This document shows, one piece after another, positions 6,290 through 9,683 of a stretch of 9,683 nt of DNA. The translations under genes and the position numbers were made by a program. The stretch's first letter is position 1. Every line of letters begins with the position of its first letter. This DNA comes from Pseudomonadota bacterium. Its GTDB lineage: Bacteria; Pseudomonadota; Gammaproteobacteria; JAKAQQ01. Location of the stretch: contig JAKARN010000042.1 in assembly GCA_021828425.1 (NCBI GenBank), positions 1 through 9,683 of the forward strand, read 5' to 3'. The notes below the pieces were generated by a model that ran no database searches, was not told the origin of the DNA, and worked only from the letters and a program-made list of their open reading frames with translations.

Positions 6290-8425
6290 TCATGGCCGCC
6301 ACTCCGCGAGGAAGCCGATACCGCGATGGTTTCCGGGTTTGTGGGTCAGTTCGGAGGCGAGCGCGTCCACGAGCGTGTCCGCGTTTCGCTCTTCCACGAG
6401 GAGGAGTCTGCGGAGTGCCGCCCGGAAATCGCCGGGTGTGAGGCCGGTCAGTGCGGCGAGGCGCGACTCCCCGTCACCCGAAACCCGCGGACACTGCCAG
6501 GCGTCGAGCACGGCATTGGCCATCTCGAGCGCCTGGCTCCGTGTCAGGGGATCCAGCCGGACCTTGAGATCGAAGCGCCGGAAGGCCGCCTCGTCGAGAT
6601 CCGTGACGCGGTTCGTGGAGGCCAGGAAGAGTCCCCGGAAGTTCTCGAGACCGACCAGAAACTCGTTGACCAGGGTGGCCTCCCAGTTCTGCTGGGTCCT
6701 CCCGCGTTTCCCGAGGAAGCTGTCCACCTCGTCCACCTGGAGGAGGGCACCTTCCTCCTCGGCCTGCCGGAACATGTCGGCGATCTTCTGCTCCGACTCC
6801 CCGACGTAGCACCCGAGCAGATCCGAGGCGCGGTAGAGGCAGTGGGGGAGATCCAGGCTCTCGGCCAGGTGTTTCCCGAAGGCGGTCTTGCCGGTACCCG
6901 GAGGTCCGTAGAGGCAGATCCGGAGTTCGGGGTGCTGCCCGAAGGCGGTCCGGATGCCCTTGAGGTCGATGTCGGGATTGATCCAGTCGGGCCGGTACGG
7001 GAGCGGGGAGGCGCGCTCTCCCCGGGGGATGGGTTTCTCCCCGGAGGCCACGAAGAGACCTTGGAGCACCCGTTCCATCACGGTCTCGGCCGAGGGTCCC
7101 GTGCGCGAGGCCAGGCGGGCCGTGCGCGCCGCGGTGTCCAGATGGGCCGGCATGCAGGCGGATCCCCGGGCCACGCGGCGGATCCAGCTCTCGGTCACGC
7201 CGAGTCCCTCGACCCGCTCGGCCAGGATGCGCTCGCGCACCCGCGCGGGCGGGGCATCCAGCCTGAGGATGTAACTGAAGCGCCTGAGGAGAGCGGGATC
7301 GATCTGGTCCACGACGTTGCTGATCCAGAGGGCCGGGATGGGGTTGGTCTCGAGGAGGTGGTGGGTCCACGCCTTGTGGGTTGCGTTCGGGTCAGGGATA
7401 AATTCCCCGTCCGGGCCGGCGGGAAAGGCGTCTTCCATCTCGTCCAGGAGAATGGCCGAGTGCTCGTGCTGCTCGAGCGTCTGCTGGCAGAGCCTGAAGA
7501 GGAGGAGGCGCTTTTTGCCGGGATAGGGGTCGCCGTCGGCATCGGTCTCGCTCACCTCGAAGAGGGAAAGTCCGGCCTCCCGGCCGATGAGTCTCGCGAG
7601 TTCCGTCTTGCCGGAACCCGGTGGGCCGTAGAGGAGCACGTTGACCCCGGATGTCCGTTGGGAGCGGGCATTGCGGAAGAGGTCAACCAGGAGATCGAGG
7701 TCTGTGGCCACATGAGGGTAATCCGCGCGCGCGAGCCGGCATGCCGGGGCCTCACGGAAGAAACGGCCGAAGAGCTCCTCCACCGTGGTTTCGCCCCCTG
7801 ACAGGAGTTCGGCAAGCCCGTCCATGAGATCGACCCGGCTCTGGAGCGTCCCCCCCTCCCGGGAATCGAAGCGGAGGAGGCCCACCCGGGCGAGCGTTCC
7901 GCCGGAACCGAGTGCCTTTTTGACCTCGTCGACCGGTGCCTTGAGCAGATGGCCCAGGATCTGGCAGATCCGGAGGTTGCCGAGTTCAAGCCCCAGGCAA
8001 TGGGAACACTCGCTGAACCACTCGACCCGGTTCAGGATCACGAAGAAGCCGATCAGGTTCTGTTCGAGCGGGGTGAGCCCGAAGACCGACTGGAAATTCT
8101 TCAGGTTGCCCGCCAGGGGCTCCGGAAATCCCGGTTCCAGGCGCCGGATCCGGGACAGGGCCCGCCTCACCTCGCCGAGACGGAAATGCGACAGTTCCAG
8201 ATCTTGATCCTCCTCCTCGGGGAGGAGGGACCTTGTGCGCAAGGATTTGAGCCCCAGCTGCCGCAGGATCCCGGCATTGAGGAGCAGCGGGGCCAGGTCC
8301 TTCCGGGCCTCGGGCAGGAGCAGCATGCGGAGACCCCAGAGCCGACACAGGGCTTGGGGGCCGTCCGGCGCGCGTCCCGGGCACCGGGTTTTCAAATTGC
8401 GGACGGGGGGGCGTGCGGGATTCAT
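6290..8425 (-). CDS. Tandem AAA+ ATPase (COG0464-like), partner of WYL regulator
   Basis: This 711-residue, apparently soluble protein has an N-terminal region of about 235 residues that I do not recognise, mainly helical with a Cys-Ser-His-Cys at 140-143, followed by two AAA+ modules. Module 1 has Walker A Gly-Pro-Pro-Gly-Ser-Gly-Lys-Thr (267-274), Walker B ending Asp328-Glu329, sensor-1 Asn370 and Arg381-Arg382-Phe. Module 2 has Walker A Gly-Pro-Pro-Gly-Thr-Gly-Lys-Thr (507-514), a Tyr-Val-Gly-Glu-Ser-Glu segment (540-545) as in FtsH/p97-like proteins, Walker B ending Asp565-Glu566, sensor-1 Asn605 and Arg616-Arg617-Phe. Both sites look able to hydrolyse ATP. From memory, similar two-module ATPases of unknown role occur in proteobacteria. 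No protease or nuclease domain is visible, so a remodelling role is the safest inference; the substrate is unknown. GAGGAG (8431-8436) 5 bases before the ATG fixes the start. It diverges from the WYL gene and is probably controlled by it. Confidence 0.85.
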   Translation of the reverse strand: MNPARPPVRNLKTRCPGRAPDGPQALCRLWGLRMLLLPEARKDLAPLLLNAGILRQLGLKSLRTRSLLPEEEDQDLELSHFRLGEVRRALSRIRRLEPGFPEPLAGNLKNFQSVFGLTPLEQNLIGFFVILNRVEWFSECSHCLGLELGNLRICQILGHLLKAPVDEVKKALGSGGTLARVGLLRFDSREGGTLQSRVDLMDGLAELLSGGETTVEELFGRFFREAPACRLARADYPHVATDLDLLVDLFRNARSQRTSGVNVLLYGPPGSGKTELARLIGREAGLSLFEVSETDADGDPYPGKKRLLLFRLCQQTLEQHEHSAILLDEMEDAFPAGPDGEFIPDPNATHKAWTHHLLETNPIPALWISNVVDQIDPALLRRFSYILRLDAPPARVRERILAERVEGLGVTESWIRRVARGSACMPAHLDTAARTARLASRTGPSAETVMERVLQGLFVASGEKPIPRGERASPLPYRPDWINPDIDLKGIRTAFGQHPELRICLYGPPGTGKTAFGKHLAESLDLPHCLYRASDLLGCYVGESEQKIADMFRQAEEEGALLQVDEVDSFLGKRGRTQQNWEATLVNEFLVGLENFRGLFLASTNRVTDLDEAAFRRFDLKVRLDPLTRSQALEMANAVLDAWQCPRVSGDGESRLAALTGLTPGDFRAALRRLLLVEERNADTLVDALASELTHKPGNHRGIGFLAEWRP

Positions 8426-8452
8426 GGTGGCTCCTCGGAACGGGTGGATTCT

Positions 8453-8480
8453 GTGATAGTCTGGTCTCCACTTGCGACAA
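8453..8480 (-). promoter_or_regulatory. Candidate sigma70-type promoter of the AAA+ ATPase gene
   Basis: On the minus strand TTGTCG (plus positions 8475-8480) is followed after 16 bases by TATCAC (plus positions 8453-8458); each box matches four of six consensus bases. Transcription would start near 8446, giving a leader of about 20 bases containing the GAGGAG site of the ATPase gene. The -35 box lies inside the inverted repeat 8473-8491, so a protein bound there would block this promoter. The match is modest and unproven. Confidence 0.4.
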
Positions 8481-8491
8481 GATGTGTCGCA
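8473..8491. promoter_or_regulatory. 19-bp perfect inverted repeat, likely operator of the WYL regulator
   Basis: TGCGACA (8473-8479) and TGTCGCA (8485-8491) are exact reverse complements separated by five bases (AGATG). The repeat sits in the 86-bp spacer between the divergent ATPase and WYL genes, ending 20 bases before the WYL start codon. It overlaps the candidate -35 box of the ATPase promoter. Dimeric WYL regulators bind this kind of spaced palindrome, and regulators encoded divergently often repress both genes from one site. Symmetry and location are seen directly; binding by the neighbouring protein is inferred. Confidence 0.6.
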
Positions 8492-8511
8492 TCCGAAAAC
8501 CCGGAGGGGCC

Positions 8512-9683
8512 ATGCCCGCGACGAGCCAGGTCATCAAGCGCCATTTCGCCATGCTGGAGCACGTCCCGAGGGCGCCCGGGTGTGTCAAGACACTGGATCT
8601 CCAGCAGCAGATCGAGCACACGACCCGCAAGGAGATCAGTGTGCGGAGCATCCAGCGGGACCTCATGAAACTCCAGGATGCTTTTCCCCATCTCGAATAC
8701 AAAAGGGAGGACCGGACGTACTACTGGTTCTGGTCGAAGGATGCGCCGCAGAGGGGTTTCCCGGCCATGGATGTCTACACGGCCTTGGGCTTCCGGTTCA
8801 TGGAGGATCGCCTGTACGAACTCCTCCCGCCCACGGTCCTCAAGCATTTCAAACCCTACTTCTCCCAATCGCGCTCTCTCCTGGTCGAGCATGGAGAAGG
8901 CGATGTCGCGCGCTGGCAGGAGCGGGTTTGCGACGTCACGGGCGATCTGCCCCGCAAGGCCCCGGACATCCCGGCAACGGTATCCGGCCCGGTCTACGAG
9001 GCGCTCTTCGAGGGCCGCCAGCTCGAGATCACCTATCAGAAGCCCGGTGAGGATCGGCCGCAGGGCAAGCCCTACATCCTCCATCCGCTGGCCCTCATAC
9101 CGTGCAGAAAGATCATCTACCTCGTGGCCAGGGCCTGGAATTACAAGGAGCCGCGGCTCTATGCCCTCCCGCGCATCCGCACGGCCAGAAAGCTCATGGC
9201 CTCGGCCAATCAAAAGAACTTCCGGCTGGACGATTACATCGAACGGGGCGAGGTCGAGGTGACGCTCGGCCCGGATCCCCTGCAACTCAGGCTCTCGGTC
9301 AGTCGGGAGGCTGCCTTCTACCTGCGCGAGCAGCCCCTCTCGGAGGACCAGAAAATCGAGCCGGCCGGGCGGAGTGCTTCGGTGGTCACGGCCACGGTGC
9401 GCGACACGCGCGCGTTGCGCCGCTGGCTCCTGGGCCAATGCGAGTGGGTCACGGTACTCGGGCCCGCTCCGCTGCGCCGGGAGCTGTCCCGGATCCTGGC
9501 GAAGGCGCAGGCCGGCTACACCCCAGTCAGACTCCCGCCTCGGAAGGCGATCCGCCCAAGCCGGAGACCGGGCATTCCGGCAGCCCCGGGGAAGCCCGAA
9601 GCCGGACGGAAGCCCGCTCACCGGGCACCCCCCGTCCGCGTCCGGTTACGGGCTGGCGGACGGATCCCGGGGAATCGACGGGG
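8512..9683 (+). CDS. WYL-domain transcriptional regulator, 3' end outside the window
   Basis: The frame runs from ATG 8512 (GGAGG at 8503-8507, four bases upstream) to the window edge without a stop, giving 390 complete codons. Residues 1 to about 75 form a DeoR/WYL-type winged helix-turn-helix, with Ser-Val-Arg-Ser-Ile-Gln-Arg-Asp-Leu (43-51) as the recognition-helix region. Residues about 160-235 are the WYL ligand-sensing domain: His-Pro-Leu-Ala-Leu-Ile (191-196), Ile-Tyr-Leu-Val-Ala (202-206), Leu-Pro-Arg-Ile (219-222). Residues about 244-336 match the C-terminal WCX domain, including Leu-Arg-Arg-Trp-Leu-Leu-Gly (302-308) and Val-Leu-Gly-Pro-x-x-Leu-Arg (315-322). The Trp of the name-giving motif is replaced by Ile. 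A usual family member would end near Tyr336; here at least 54 further residues, rich in Arg, Pro and Gly, follow. WYL proteins sense nucleic acids or nucleotide-like ligands and often control stress or defence genes; this one probably controls the divergent ATPase. Confidence 0.88.
   Translation, partial: MPATSQVIKRHFAMLEHVPRAPGCVKTLDLQQQIEHTTRKEISVRSIQRDLMKLQDAFPHLEYKREDRTYYWFWSKDAPQRGFPAMDVYTALGFRFMEDRLYELLPPTVLKHFKPYFSQSRSLLVEHGEGDVARWQERVCDVTGDLPRKAPDIPATVSGPVYEALFEGRQLEITYQKPGEDRPQGKPYILHPLALIPCRKIIYLVARAWNYKEPRLYALPRIRTARKLMASANQKNFRLDDYIERGEVEVTLGPDPLQLRLSVSREAAFYLREQPLSEDQKIEPAGRSASVVTATVRDTRALRRWLLGQCEWVTVLGPAPLRRELSRILAKAQAGYTPVRLPPRKAIRPSRRPGIPAAPGKPEAGRKPAHRAPPVRVRLRAGGRIPGNRR
9632..9663. 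repeat. 8-bp inverted repeat in the tail region of the WYL gene
   Basis: CCGTCCGC (9632-9639) and GCGGACGG (9656-9663) are perfect reverse complements around a 16-base loop. They lie where the open frame encodes a low-complexity Arg/Pro/Gly tail past the normal end of the family. The stem could be a REP-like or terminator-like hairpin, but no T-run follows before the window ends, and GC-rich coding sequence makes such stems by chance. Confidence 0.3.

Noticed and set aside
6281..7801. Plus-strand open frame of 506 codons opposite the AAA+ ATPase
   Set aside because: It mirrors the ATPase coding strand, is compositionally biased (Gly, Glu, Arg, Pro) and has no recognisable fold or ribosome binding site.
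8422..9621. Minus-strand open frame of 399 codons opposite the WYL gene
   Set aside because: The plus-strand frame has helix-turn-helix, WYL and WCX features and a good ribosome binding site; the minus-strand product shows none and would run through the divergent control region.
1..9683. CRISPR array, tRNA, rRNA, insertion sequence or attachment site
   Set aside because: I found no regularly spaced repeats, no transposase or integrase gene, and no cloverleaf or ribosomal RNA signature in the window.

Overview
The window is GC-rich bacterial DNA with tightly packed genes and good Shine-Dalgarno sites. It looks like part of a chromosomal surface-polysaccharide locus of a Gram-negative-type bacterium, followed by a regulated two-gene module of unknown function. 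No ribosomal, tRNA or phylogenetic marker gene is present, so the phylum cannot be fixed. The density of exopolysaccharide or O-antigen genes and the undecaprenyl-phosphate sugar transferase fit an envelope-building proteobacterium-like or acidobacterium-like organism, but that is only an inference.

Layout. Positions 1-3901 (+ strand) hold the end of a GT4 glycosyltransferase, a WaaE/KdtX-like GT2 glycosyltransferase, a 145-bp gap, a NodU/CmcH-type O-carbamoyltransferase, and a second GT2 glycosyltransferase that overlaps it by ATGA. Positions 3915-6154 (- strand, convergent with the first block, only 13 bp between stop codons) hold a GDP-mannose 3,5-epimerase and, upstream of it, a MraY/WecA-family polyprenyl-phosphate sugar-1-phosphate transferase. 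Positions 6290-8425 (- strand) encode a 711-residue protein with two complete AAA+ ATPase modules. Positions 8512-9683 (+ strand, divergent, still open at the window edge) encode a WYL-domain transcriptional regulator. The 86-bp divergent spacer carries a perfect 19-bp inverted repeat that overlaps the -35 element of a candidate promoter for the ATPase gene.

How the genes may work together. The polyprenyl transferase would start a lipid-linked repeat unit, the epimerase would supply GDP-L-galactose or GDP-L-gulose, the glycosyltransferases would extend the unit, and the carbamoyltransferase would decorate a sugar hydroxyl. Pairing a GDP-mannose 3,5-epimerase with a NodU-type carbamoyltransferase recalls the L-gulose / 3-O-carbamoylmannose chemistry of bleomycin-type sugars. 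The AAA+/WYL pair is the most system-like, least explained part of the window: it has its own control region and no obvious tie to polysaccharide synthesis.

Points of oddity. The polyprenyl transferase has Ser-Thr where the family normally has the Mg-binding Asp of its Gly-Asp-x-Gly-Ser motif. The WYL protein has Ile-Ile-Tyr-Leu in place of Trp-Tyr-Leu, plus a long basic, proline-rich tail with no stop codon before the window ends.
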